DNA of 64,000 nucleotides from Angiostrongylus vasorum. Its lineage: Eukaryota > Nematoda > Chromadorea > Rhabditida > Metastrongylidae. The position numbers were made by a program, and so were the translations under genes. The stretch spans positions 1 through 64,000 of the forward strand of contig JADANN010000405.1 of assembly GCA_018806985.1 (NCBI GenBank), written 5' to 3'. The notes beneath the pieces were generated by a model, which made no database searches, was not told the DNA's origin, and worked only from the letters and a program-made list of their open reading frames with translations. Shown here piece by piece: positions 45,012 through 55,511 of the stretch; positions within the stretch are counted from its first letter, which is position 1; each line of letters starts with the position of its first letter.

Positions 45012-45056
45012 GAACAATCCGCCATTGAATGCGGCGAAGGCGCCGAAAGGGCTAGC
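45012..45056 (+). ncRNA. Degenerate hammerhead-like motif at the edge of block E1
   Basis: TGAATGCGGCGAAGGCGCCGAAAGGGCTAGC: stem GGCG/CGCC-like and GAAAG with a flanking AGC. It forms the border of block E1; block E2 ends near a related sequence (59245-59280, reversed). Confidence 0.35.
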
Positions 45057-45059
45057 TGA

Positions 45060-46530
45060 ATGAAATTTTTTTTATCAATCTTTTATCAATTATCAGTGAA
45101 CGGACACATGTTGACAAGGGATGCGGTTAAACGAAAACCGGTTTTCGAAATATTATTGGCGGAATAAATCTTTTTTATACCAAGCTGGTGTTAGCCCCTT
45201 TGCCAAGCATTGAATGCCATTAATGTTAAAAAAAATATTTTCTGGAAGCCATCCTGTGAATTTCGAAGTGAGATTCTTTTAGTGGAGAGCGCATGTTCAA
45301 AGAGAACTCACGACAGAAAATCGATGACCATGTCTGTCTTGTTGACTATCCTCTCCTTTCTATAGGTTAATTTCCCTGCAAATGATGGAGAATGTAACAA
45401 AATTCGGAAATGATTTCTTCTAACATCATCGCGAATTAAACCTTGTTTGCTTTTTGACTGTCCTTCGAAGAAATATCGCCGTGAAAATCGAATTCAGTGA
45501 TGAAGCTAACCCTTATTAGGGAATTTAGGAACAAACACACGACCGCTAGTCGAAATAACTGTTCCAGCAAAAATTCTCCTCATTTGCTAGTGGCAAGTAT
45601 GTACTTTCACTACCATTCATCGTTAACAAATAGAAATCCCACCGAATGATAACAATATGGCATAAGTGGCGGTTGATGCCAATAGAAAGTAGAGTGCCGT
45701 TTAACAGCTTTTCACAGATCAATATTAGAAAATAACTATCCCTAATAAAAAAATTAAATCACAGCAATGGGAAGATACTGTGTGAAATGAGTGGTGAGAA
45801 GATAAACTTCGCTGAGGATTTCTTAGAAAGAAGGCAGCGATAACTTTTCAGGGGGGTGCAACGAACATTTCCAGTGATGGGGTAATTGTATGATCCTGGC
45901 TGACTACTTCCATTTCTATTCACAAACGAACAAATTTGGACCTTCGCAGGTACCTTACTATCTTTTTCGACTAAAAATGTGTTATATGGCTACTTTAAGA
46001 AGTGTAGTGACATACATCTATAGCTTCCAAGGAGCATGAGTGAAAACGATGTTAGCAGTGCATGGTTTCACCATAAGGAATCGGTTGCTCAATTTTAAGA
46101 CCTGTTGCAGTTATGAAAGCCTGAGAATTTTAACAAGATGATTCCTGATTCCAGGGTGAATAGCGAGATCGTTTCTGTAAGACCAACATTAACTTATTGC
46201 GACCTAACTCTTCTCACGCAAGCAATCGCACAATTTCACCACGTTTTTTTCGAAGACTCATAGGCTAGCCCGCTTCGTAGAGCCTATGAATATAATCTAG
46301 AAAACGTTTGAATATCATCTAGAAAACCTTTTATAAGTTATCCACATACATAATGACAAACAATATTCTAATATTCGAATATTCGAACAGCCGAGCTCTA
46401 ATATGTCATCATCATGTCGAATAACTGTCACGTCAAAGAAGCTAATTCTTTTTGGATTTGGTTTAGAAATGAGATATTCATAGAGGAAAGAGTTATAAAC
46501 ATCCTGCCGATGAAGTAGTCTTCCTAATAG
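45060..46530 (-). repeat. Block E, copy 1
   Basis: Reverse complement parallels 57490-59250: AGTTATTCGACATGATGATG, CAACCGATTCCTTATGG, AACATCGTTTTCACTC, GGCATCAACCGCCACTTATG, and TTCGAAGAAATATCGCCGTG. No open frame is kept. Element type unknown. Confidence 0.75.
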
Positions 46531-46724
46531 ACCATAATCGTTGAAAATATAAGACGGGCTTCTAAATGCCTGAGGAAACTTTGGTACTCAAATCTTGTTT
46601 GCATGAAGATTTCGTACTGCTTTGCTTCGAAAAAAAAACTGATTCGACCCGGTGGGACAACAAAGAACCACATTGCGCGAGCGCCCGGCTATGGACCATC
46701 TACTCGCGTCGTCGCAACCCATGA

Positions 46725-46770
46725 GAAGGCGAGGGAGCGGAAAGGTTTGCCGAATAAACCTTTTTGCATC
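46725..46770 (+). ncRNA. Degenerate hammerhead-like motif
   Basis: CATGAGAAGGCGAGGGAGCGGAAAGGTTTGCC, preceded by CTATGGACCATCTACTCGCG. Core boxes only partly kept. Confidence 0.3.
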
Positions 46771-46789
46771 AGCTTCGCGTTTGCTCAAT

Positions 46790-47150
46790 AACCTAAGAGA
46801 GCAACATTTATTATTGTGTTTATAAAGCTACTGCCGAATTAAACCCATGTAAAACCAGGGTGCTGACCATACAACCGTACTTATCCGTGGCCACCAGTAA
46901 GGATACGAATGAAGGACAGTACGACTTCGTAGCCTTATCCGCGCATTTCAAAGATAAGTCACCCTATTTGTTTATGCACAAGTGCATTGCGTACAGCCGT
47001 TCAACCTTGTTAATTGAGTTTTCGCTGTTGCGTTAAGCCGCGTCTTATAGAAAGGAGATCCATTTGAATGAAGTGAGCACGTATGAAGCAATGGAGCAAT
47101 CTTCTATAAATCTAGTTTGCAATTCTTGTTTCGAGCGATGATTGAAATAG
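46790..47150 (+). repeat. Dispersed repeat G, copy 2
   Basis: Closely parallel to 48095-48390 and less so to 6040-6400 (TGGCCACCAGTAAGGA, ACTTCGTAGCCTTATCC, CACAAGTGCATTGCGTACAG). Confidence 0.75.
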
Positions 47151-47412
47151 TAGATTACAGATATCCTTCCTCGCTGTGGCCAATGACGACACAATACTGC
47201 ATCCCTTGCGTTTTAGTCGGCATCGTCATGTTGAACTAAACGTCAAGATTGCTAATAATCAAGGACATTTTTGGTAACATCCTCGTGTTATCTTATCGAT
47301 GGAGTACGGAATATTAAACGCCAGGTGTTCGCGGTCGTGATTCACTTCAATTAAGAATTCTTCAGCGTTCGCAATTTCTTCTACAAGGAAGTGCTATTGG
47401 CCAGACGACACT
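47150..47412 (+). repeat. Block D, copy 2, left part
   Basis: Continues the 30320-30600 alignment; its right-hand continuation resumes only at 48395, after inserted repeats. Confidence 0.7.
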
Positions 47413-47419
47413 TTCAGAC

Positions 47420-47815
47420 TCTCTGGTTAAGCCTTTGTTGTTCCCTTGGAATCCCGAGGACAGCCTGGTCAAAGTCTCCTATCCTGGTAGATAACCTTCA
47501 CAGGTTGTAAGGAGCGATCTAGTCCCACACAAGTCTAAGCCAGTTTACCGCCGACGGACGAGTAAGAGATTTTTTGGTTTGGTCTGCATTGAACCACAGA
47601 CTTCGGCATACTAGTCGACCGCTACAACTTTTTTAACCTGTTTCTTCATTGAAAAAATTTTTTTACCTCAAGGAGGATATTGTTTTCAGACCACCAATGT
47701 CATCATCGCTAACTGGTCGATGGCAATGTGGCAGGAGGTTCAGAACAAAGTACCTCGTTACCTTTCATCAGGTCCGTTTACAAAGAATTTCTTCGGAGTT
47801 TTTTGTCACTATCAT
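47420..47815 (+). pseudogene. Secreted-protein pseudogene P5 (exon 5 only)
   Basis: Intron 4 sequence, TTTTCAG, then exon 5 from 47690: NVIIANWSMAMWQEVQ and YLSSGPFTKNFFGVF. An extra T shifts the frame near the end, and the exon is cut at 47815, where a hammerhead-bearing insert and family A sequence begin. Confidence 0.7.
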
Positions 47816-48015
47816 CTTGCCGTTGTCGTTTTTCGATCGCTGACGTTTCGGCGACTTGGCCTTCTTCAGAACCGTGCTGTTACGAGTGGAAGATAAGGTG
47901 GGCAGGACACGTAATGCGTATGAATGACAACCGATGGACAGGACCCGTTGGTGACTGAATTCCTCGGGATGTCAAACGCACTGCAGGAAGACCACCGAAT
48001 CGATGGTCACAGCAC
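47816..48015 (+). mobile_element. RTE family A C-terminal fragment (A7) with truncated type 2 insert
   Basis: Insert remnant 47816-47884, then AGTGGAAGATAA (target copy) and KIRWAGHVMRMNDNRWTGPV, and after a frame change GRPPNRWS. It matches A5 19440-19650 in the same orientation. Confidence 0.75.
47842..47875 (-). ncRNA. Hammerhead-like motif with intact core boxes
   Basis: Minus strand: CGGTT, CTGAAGA (47869-47863), A, GGC-CAAGTC-GCC, GAAAC, GTC, AGCG. All core boxes are present, but stem I pairs poorly (three pairs, one G-U). Confidence 0.5.
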
Positions 48016-48029
48016 TTCACATTGCAGCA

Positions 48030-48390
48030 CTTAAGAAGGGGAGGAAACGGAAAGGTTAGCCGAATAATCCTTTTTATATCAGCTTCGTGCTAGTTCGATA
48101 ACCTAATAGATCAACATATTTATTGTTGTATTTAAAAGACCACTGCCGAATTAAGCTCATAGAAAACCAGTTTGCTGACCAGGCAACCATTCTTATCCGT
48201 GGCCACCAGTAAGGAAGGAATGAATGACAGTTCGACTTCGTAGTTGCTTATGCACAAGTGCTTTGCATACAGCCGTTGGTCCTTGTGAATTGAGTTTTTG
48301 TTGTCACGTCATGTCGCATCTTGTAGAATGGGGCACCAGTTAAATAAAATGATCACGTATGAAGCAATAGAAACGTTTTCCACTGATTTG
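48030..48390 (+). repeat. Dispersed repeat G, copy 3, with a short motif at its left end
   Basis: GGGGAGGAAACGGAAAGGTTAGCCGAATAATCC at its edge is cognate to 46735-46770; then the G repeat to the CACGTATGAAGCAAT end. Confidence 0.65.
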
Positions 48391-48394
48391 AGCA

Positions 48395-49925
48395 TTGGCT
48401 CCTTTCGTCGCTGTCGCCTCCATCGGTGGATAGGAAGACTCGTACTGACGGCTAGTAAATGACAAGACGAGTAAAAGCTGGTTTCTAAGCATCTATGAAG
48501 AAATTCATTGTAAATCAAAGTATTTGGACACATACGTGGGAAATTAGCGGGAAAAATAAGTTGTACTAAATGGAACAACTATGAAGAAAAGTGCGGAATT
48601 CAGTACTACATCGGTTCGGTTGGTTTGAAAATTCTCAATTTTATTTCATTTCAACCAAATATTATGAGCTCCGATTTCTCGATAAAAATGTGGTTGCCGA
48701 AAGAGTTTAAGAAAGGTGGTAAGAGCGAGGTTGCGCGAGGGCTGAAGAGTAGAATGAAGTCGTTGAACTGCTCCATCACGACTAAAACAACGAACATCTA
48801 ACGGAAGGACGAAAAATCACCGCTCTTTCCTCGTGTTCACTTGCACAGTCTCGAACTCCCGCAGTAAAACGCCTGGTTTTCCCTTTGTTTGATAAGTTAT
48901 GCTCGCGGAAAAAAAATGCTCAAACCCACAATACCGTAAGACTGAAACTGCCTAGTGATAAGTAATTGAAAAAATGTTGTAATCCACAATGTCGTAAGGC
49001 TCACACTGCGTTGTGATGAGTTGGGATAGGTTTGGAAGGAACAACTGAACAAAACTTATGGACGTATAGTATAAGTATATAAGACTAGTATAAAATTTAA
49101 TACAAAAAGTGTTTAAAGCTACGCATCCATGTAAACTCTGTGCGGTTGGTCTCCTCGAGACAAATTCAGCGCAAGACTCATAGAAAACGGTGAGTATGCA
49201 ATGAGGCCATCATGTGTTCAATGTGATTCTTACACTTTCTCTGCTTAGTTATGGAAATGTTTGACTGGGTAGACTGCGGTCAACATGACCTTTCCAGGCT
49301 CTGAGGAATGCGAAATCCGCTAAAACGTCAGCTTGTACTTGAGCAAAGAATAAAATAACACCTCACATTTGTTCAACAAGAATATAAAGAATTATTTGAC
49401 CATTGCCGAGGTTTATAGAAAGTCGGTCGTGCAAAAGTTATGGAGTCAATGTGTTCAATGTGTGCGAATTCCTTCAGGCGATCAACATCAAGAATCCTCT
49501 GTCGTGAAATTCTCCAAGAAAAACAGTCCCCAAGCTCTGTTTTAATATAGAAATTCTACACCATTATTTTTTAAAAACACTCGCCGTGTTAAAAACTAAT
49601 TATTAAGCGAAAGAACCCAATTCCATCACGTCGTTGTTCAAATTTTCCCGGCACAATGACGCTTCCTGAGTTATGACAGTTGTCTTGCCGGCGTGGGAAG
49701 GAAACAGAAACTGCTCATCGTCTCTTGCTTCCGTCGCAATGAAAAACGGCGCATAAAAAGGTAAGTCAGGAAATGACAGCCCATTCTCACCCTTATTCCA
49801 TTCGTGACTAGACGCGGCCTTTCTCGATTTTCTTTTCCGCAGAGCATTCTCTGGTAACGAAAATGTGCTGAAGTGCGCCAGTCACATCGCTCAACAATGA
49901 TTTTTAGAAGTGTAGTTTTCCGCAC
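48395..49925 (+). repeat. Block D, copy 2, right part
   Basis: Parallels 30740-31720. Interrupted at 49120-49440 by a type 1 hammerhead element that copy 1 lacks. Confidence 0.7.
49120..49440 (+). mobile_element. Short hammerhead-bearing element (type 1) inserted in block D
   Basis: Cognate of 12580-12860, about 320 bp here. The motif at 49285-49332 reads CCAGGCT, CTGAGGA, A, TGCG-AAATC-CGCT, AAAAC, GTC, AGCTTG: stem I pairs over six positions, but stem II and GAAAC have one change each. Block D copy 1 shows the site without the insert. Confidence 0.7.
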
Positions 49926-50323
49926 CTAATGGTTTGGCCAGAAATGCCAAATCAACTTCCTTTCCTCGTTTCCACTTCACTCTCGGATTTGTATGCTACT
50001 TTTTTAGCACTGAACATTCTTCGAGTGGAGCAGCGACAGCTGAAAATTGGCGCTAGACCTTCTCTAATAGCGCTTTAAAAAAGCAACGAGTTGATAGACT
50101 GGTAGCTACCCGAAAGTCACTGTTCGGATGCCACTTGTTAACTAATAGGTGGTGTAAGCATTTCTCAAGTGGAAGAAATGAAATTTCTATGGGGTTACAA
50201 TATTAGCAGGCAACAGTTGGAAAGCGCTGTCACCCTGAATTCTCTTCGCTTACTTCCATTTTATTTTTCATGTGTTTTCAACTAAACAAATTTAGGTCCA
50301 AAGCAAGTCAAAACATCATTGTA

Positions 50324-50334
50324 AATCTTTCCAG
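50324..50334 (+). promoter_or_regulatory. Probable spliced-leader acceptor
   Basis: AATCTTTCCAG followed by a 14-nt leader and the ATG at 50349. The short leader and pyrimidine-rich acceptor without an apparent upstream exon fit nematode trans-splicing. Confidence 0.45.
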
Positions 50335-50348
50335 GTGTCCTATTTGAA

Positions 50349-51989
50349 ATGAGAATGGCTAATTCAGCAATCTTACATGCAGTAATGGCAAGCCTTGTAG
50401 TGATCTTCGCGTCGGTTTTCTCTAGTGTACATGGTTGTGGACAATTGCCACCAGGACAGGGTAACGAGAAGGATACTAATGAACTAAAAGCAAACAGGGT
50501 AGATTGCTAAAAAGAACTCAGTCACTTATCCGTCTACTGTCGTTGATGCTATGGAGTGCCAAAGGGGTAACATAGCCTTCACTCTAAACTTGAGACAGAT
50601 AAGTGATTCTCCCGAAGCACAAACTGTAGCTTGAAATTTTTAAAATCATTCCCTTATTCATTTACAAATACGTCAAGATTTTCACAGGAAGAACGATCAA
50701 CTTCAACGTCCGCGGTTTCACAATTCCTGCCGCAATGGCCCACAGCAGTTCAACAAGTGTAACAGCGAGAATCCCCGGTATATCAAGAAGTGCCGATGCA
50801 GCTACAGGGACTCGTGCGAAGGCTAATAATGGACTCGGTTTGTGATTTTATTCAAAGACATACGTGTGCTTGAGAAATTTCTGAACTTCGTAATGTTTCA
50901 GGTATGTTATGGTTGAAAAGGGTCGTACATCTAGGAGTTTATGCCGCACGTTGAAAATAATAACAAACCCACAGATGTTTTCTGCAGGTGTTTGACGTAC
51001 TCGAGCAACAGGGCCGTAGCGCTGGTCTCCCGGATACCTTAATATCACTGATTTTGAACCAGCTCACCGTACAGATTAACTACACTCCGCTCGAATGCGG
51101 TGTCGCTTTCACTGATCCGACAGTAAATAACGGCGCGTGTAAGTGTTCAACTCATTAGCGTCTCCTTCTAACTTAAATGAGTGTCTTTTCTTGTGTCTTT
51201 AACACTTAGCGGTCATACTGGGACTAAATCCAATTTTCTACGTCATATATTCGAAAGTTTCGAGAAGTAACATCTTGCTGACTGTAATAATTTAATAAAT
51301 CTTCTTGCAGTCATGAGAGACATGGGAAATCACTGCTTCATAGTCGGAAATACAGTGACCAGCCTATGCGTCATGGGTAACATGTGCATTGTCAGTATGC
51401 CAATGAATATCGGACCCGTTCCCCAGGAACATTTGGTGATTTCTGGACGTCTTACGGTAAATTGGCTTGTTTATACCAAATTTTTTCTACAAAACCCAAA
51501 ATGGCTGAAATTTGCGGATCGCAGCGATTATTTCACTCGATTTGTTCCATGGCATCCATCATCGAAGGTTTTCGAATTTGGGTGTGGGTTTGTATGCCGC
51601 GTGTGAATTTATTCTTCTTTCTCAATTTCGTAAAATGTTGACAAGTTTAGTTCTCCCTATAGTCGATACCTCTATAGGTTGCAGAGAGCATTTTGATCCC
51701 AAACAAGTATGATGCCAACTTACCACCTCCGGAGGAATGAGAGCTTATTTGGTTTGGCCTGAGTTGAACTAGAGGCCTACGCATGTTGATTGACCATTAG
51801 CACCTCTCTATCTGTACATTTGTTCAAAATGCTCTCTCTCATTGAAGAGACTATGTTCAGTCCACCAATGTCATCATGGCGAACTGGTCGACGGCAATGT
51901 GGCAGGGTGTTCTGAACAGAGTAGCTCGTCGCCTATCATCAGGACCATTTGCTACGAATTTCTCTGGAGTTTTCGTCACTATCACCTGA
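50349..51989 (+). CDS. Small secreted nematode protein, five exons, one apparent frameshift
   Basis: Exons: 50349-50460, 50688-50837, 50988-51138, 51311-51456, 51861-51989; introns have GT-AG ends and fit phases 1, 0, 1, 0. The product would be about 228 residues. Exon 1 is a signal peptide (hydrophobic LHAVMASLVVIFASVF, ending SSVHG/CG). Later blocks: NVRGFTIPAAMAHSSS, VFDVLEQQGRSAGLPD, QLTVQINYTPLEC, HCFIVGNTVTSLC, EHLVISG, NVIMANWSTAMWQGVL, SSGPFATNF. I recognise this as a recurring nematode-only secreted family without known function; cysteines suggest a disulphide-bonded extracellular protein. Exon 2 has one nucleotide too many: the first part reads ...GISRSADAAT, whereas GLVRRLIMDS needs the next frame. 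It is therefore a recent pseudogene or a sequencing error. Start: the first ATG; a second lies two codons on. Confidence 0.8.
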
Positions 51990-53030
51990 ATCTGAATTGT
52001 TATGTGAAGCATATCCAGTAAAGTATTCACTAAATTTAACTTTTACGTGGCATCACAGTTCTGCCGTGGCGACATATCCACTCCTTTTGAAGATTTTAGT
52101 TTTCACGCACAACGTTCCAGAATATAAATTCTAACGCAAATCGTTCTCCTACGTAATGAACTTTATTTTTTATTGGAATCAAAGGCTGACGAAGTGAAAA
52201 AACTCACTTTGTGAAATACTAACCGTTTGGGCTCAACGCCATGTGTACTCCAAAAAGCGATATTCTATATCTATTTTGCTGTTTTAATTACAACCCGAGA
52301 AAGACGGTAATCTGTAGAATGGGATTCTCACAGTTGTCCCGGATGGTGCTCCTCACTTTATAAACGAAGAAATAAAAGAAAAGAACAATCATGCCATTTA
52401 AGAGAACCTCCGAACACTTCAAAAGCGATTCCTAAGACAGAACAACCCACAGTCATCTTTGAGTGGCCGATGTTTGGGATGATGCCTAATTTGATGTGAG
52501 CTACGGATCTGCTGGTTTTTCAACAGCAGAGAAAATTTTTTGTGCAACGGTAGAATTTAAAAAATTTGAAAATACTGGGGGGACTACATAGGAGGCAGCT
52601 ATTCCGCTCTACGGAGCTCGTAATATATATCTATTCTTTCTATATGCTACTATTCTCTGTTTTTCAATAACATTGCTTTGAGACATCTTGTGACTTAGCT
52701 TAGTCTATTTCGGTGTTTTTTTCGTATAGACCATTTCGTACGTTAACTATAGTTCACTAATATGATCGGAAAAATTCTGACAAAAGGGCGGAAGTATCGA
52801 GAACAGTTTACCATAGACAACTTCTCACATAGCATCCCTAGATTGACAGGCTGTTAAGTACAAAAAAGTGGATATAAGCTCTGTATATCAAAATAAACAA
52901 TTTAGAAGAAACCCACTGGATGGAATGCGCCAATGGATACGTCCATTTTGCAAACATCTCGGTTGTTATACCCCAATCGCATTCTGCGAGATTCACATTC
53001 ACTGTGAAACAGTTTTTCCTTTTGTGGGAT
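51990..53030 (+). repeat. 3' flank of the gene, shared with P1, P3 and P4
   Basis: The flank is kept in the same order in the other loci: AAGCATATCCAGTAAAGTAT, GATGGTGCTCCTCACTTTAT, GAGTGGCCGATGTTTGGGA. After 52560 it becomes the region that precedes exon 5B in P3, then ends near 53030, where block F begins. A second gene was probably lost here. Confidence 0.65.
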
Positions 53031-53159
53031 TCTTAAACCATGCCATGCAGCACCTTGTTTTTTATTAGAAAGAGGTCTTCATGATTTGCAAAGGGTCTAA
53101 ATTTGAAGAAAAAAAAATGTTGACGAAGCATTAATGGAAGCAAAAAAATGAATAACGAG

Positions 53160-54420
53160 GAGTAAATTCTGCAAATAAACATAATTGGCACTGCTTTCCC
53201 AATAATGGCAACAGAATAAGTTGAAAGACAACATGGTACGCTAGCACAATCACATAACCGAAGCGGTATTTTGAATTTTATGAGCGCCGGTTCAGCGGAT
53301 GTACATTGTTCCAAAAAAGATTTTTGAGGCACTTTTTATATCCCTTCGAGAGCCCGTTTAGCAGAGATATTGCATCAGTCGTGGTTCGAGAAATTTTGTA
53401 ATCTTCACTTAATAATTTACAAATTATCCTCTTCAGGACGAATTTATTCTTTGATGAGAGACCATTGCGGTTGTTGAAACAGTACTCCACACAGAGAATG
53501 TTCCCAGTGAAGACATGCAGAAGTGCCGCCGCGTGAACACCGGAATTTGACAGTTCCCGACAGCTTTTGATAGAATAAAATCATTAACCACAGAGAGGAT
53601 TTTTTCATAGTTTTTCGTCTTGAAGTGTGAAACTCACGGCAAATCTATTGGCATCTTTAGATTCCTAAAACACTGCACCGCTTGGATTCCGTTGTCTTAC
53701 GCAGTCCTACCAGAATTCCTTTGTAGACAACAGTTGAAAGAAAAAGAAATGAGTGGAAAAAGTGCTCATAAGTTGATTAGCTTAGCGTTCCGAATGCAAT
53801 AACACGCTGAATTGTATGAAAAGATAGAATGCATACGAGCAGAAAAGAGAACAGACCTGTGCTTTGATAGGATTAATTGTCAGTGTTAATGTGAAGGAAT
53901 ATTTTCAAGATACTGATCATCCCTGCGAGCCACCAAGTGTATTTATCGTTCAACTCGGCGTTAACCGCATTCGCGGTAACGACAACTGCGCCCGGCTCGA
54001 CACCAACACGTCCAGATATCCAAATACGAATGAATCTGAAAAGATGTTACACGAGAGATAGCACATAACACTGCACAACCTGTTAGGAATAGTTGGAAAC
54101 GAGTGCATTAGAATGGACGGATTCAGTGCCATATTTACTCCGTCCTATCATGACTAAAAGCGCTTCCAGCAAGGGTCCAGCCTCCAAGTAAGGTTACAAG
54201 CTGACGAGTTAGACGTTTAGATTCAGAACCATGGATAGAAATAAGTTAGCTTCAGGAATTGTCGCCGCTGAGGCAGAAAACTAGCAAAAAAGCAGTAAAT
54301 ATCCCATCGATCTACAAGAACACCGTATGCTAACCTTTCATATGCGAACTATCCCAGAATCAAACTTACATTAGTGTAATGGCATATTTTCGATTCTCCA
54401 TAGTTCATTGCATGTCACAA
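53160..54420 (-). repeat. Duplicated block F, copy 2 (unidentified)
   Basis: Reverse complement of 19860-21080; see that entry. Contains the coding-like stretch 53490-53278. Confidence 0.75.
53278..53490 (-). CDS. Conserved unidentified coding stretch in block F, copy 2
   Basis: MEYCFNNRNGLSSKNKFVLK, then ICKLLSEDYKISR, DAISLLNGLSKGY and FWNNVHPLNRRS, longer at the C-terminus than the other copy. The frame continues upstream as HAAALLHVFTGNILC. Same frame and similar residues as 20733-20903, so some protein-level constraint existed. Function unknown. Confidence 0.35.
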   Translation of the reverse strand: MEYCFNNRNGLSSKNKFVLKRIICKLLSEDYKISRTTTDAISLLNGLSKGYKKCLKNLFWNNVHPLNRRS

Positions 54421-54718
54421 TCGTGTAATATTTTATTACCCACTTTTTAGAACCCCTTTGCATTCGAAAATCTTAAACTTTGCGATAGTATGGTTTTTTT
54501 CGAACATCCCAATAGTTGTGCTCTGAAATCTCATTACATGGCTCATTTTACCAACTGTATAGGCTACCATGTAGGATACACATAGCATAGGAGAAGAGCT
54601 AGTCTGCAAAACACACTGGATAGATGGTTTGTTCAGTCTCAAACACACGCTCACCACTCCTTCTATTTTATCCGGGTTGTTAAAATGGTACCTAGGCCGT
54701 GTGGCAAAAAAGGAGTAT

Positions 54719-54780
54719 GTTAGATTAAATTAAAGAAAAAAAAGAATGACAACTGTCCTCTCCGCTCGTCAAGGAGTATT
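54719..54780 (+). mobile_element. Inverted copy of the BEL/Pao gag start
   Basis: 62 bp almost identical to 56917-56855 read in reverse: leader GTTAGATTAAATT, then ATGACAACTGTC at 54746. It is joined head-on to the protease end of the minus-strand element. Confidence 0.8.
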
Positions 54781-54817
54781 CTGTTGCTGTCGTTCTTGTG
54801 CGCTTGGTCCTGTGTAT

Positions 54818-55426
54818 TCATGGATTCCTGATGACTCTAGTGACCAATATTTTTTCCCATGACTGCTGTTCAGTTATGTGCTGACCTGCATGTGTGGCAT
54901 CTGTCCTCAGAGGTACCGCCTCTCTCGATTTGTCGCTTCGGTCGTGGAGCGTTCCTGTCACAAGATATCCAAGTTTGGATGGGATTAATTTTAATCCTGA
55001 TGGCAATGTTCTTGCTGGGTTTGTTCCGCTATCAAGCATGGCGAGAGAATCTGAGCATCCGAGAAGGATTTGTGGACATATGGTTTTAAGATCTGGATTG
55101 ATCGAGAGCTTAATTTTATGATTTTCGAGAAATTCTGTGTCCTCTCCGTTTAGATTTAGGCGTTCTAACGGTTGTGTAATCTTATCGATTCTAGTTGCCG
55201 TAATTTCGTGCACTGATCCAAAGACATCCTTCAATTTCAACGTAGTGACGCCGCATGTCCTAGTAATCGGCTCTGAGTCACCGAATGTGTGGATGGTTAA
55301 TTCCATGGAATCACTATTTCGTAGTTGAAGGCGATTGGCTAGCGCATTAGTAATGAATGTGCGGTCGGAACCTGTATCGAGGATGACGTCCGTTATTTCT
55401 TGTCTCGTCTTGTCGGGATTGAACAC
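54818..55426 (-). pseudogene. BEL/Pao aspartic protease (DUF1758-type)
   Basis: The frame contains VILDTGSDRTFITNALANRL (catalytic DTGS at about residue 17), ELTIHTFG, and PQILLGCSDSLAMLD, the second strand block of retropepsin-like domains. The active-site motif is intact. In intact elements this is part of one polyprotein with gag; here it is separated from gag by frame changes and stops. Confidence 0.85.
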
Positions 55427-55511
55427 TTTCGCCTGTCCTGCTAAAATTTGACTGTTCGGTGCTTGTTCCCTCTTAGCATGAAGAACGACAGTGTCCTCAG
55501 GCCACGTCTCT

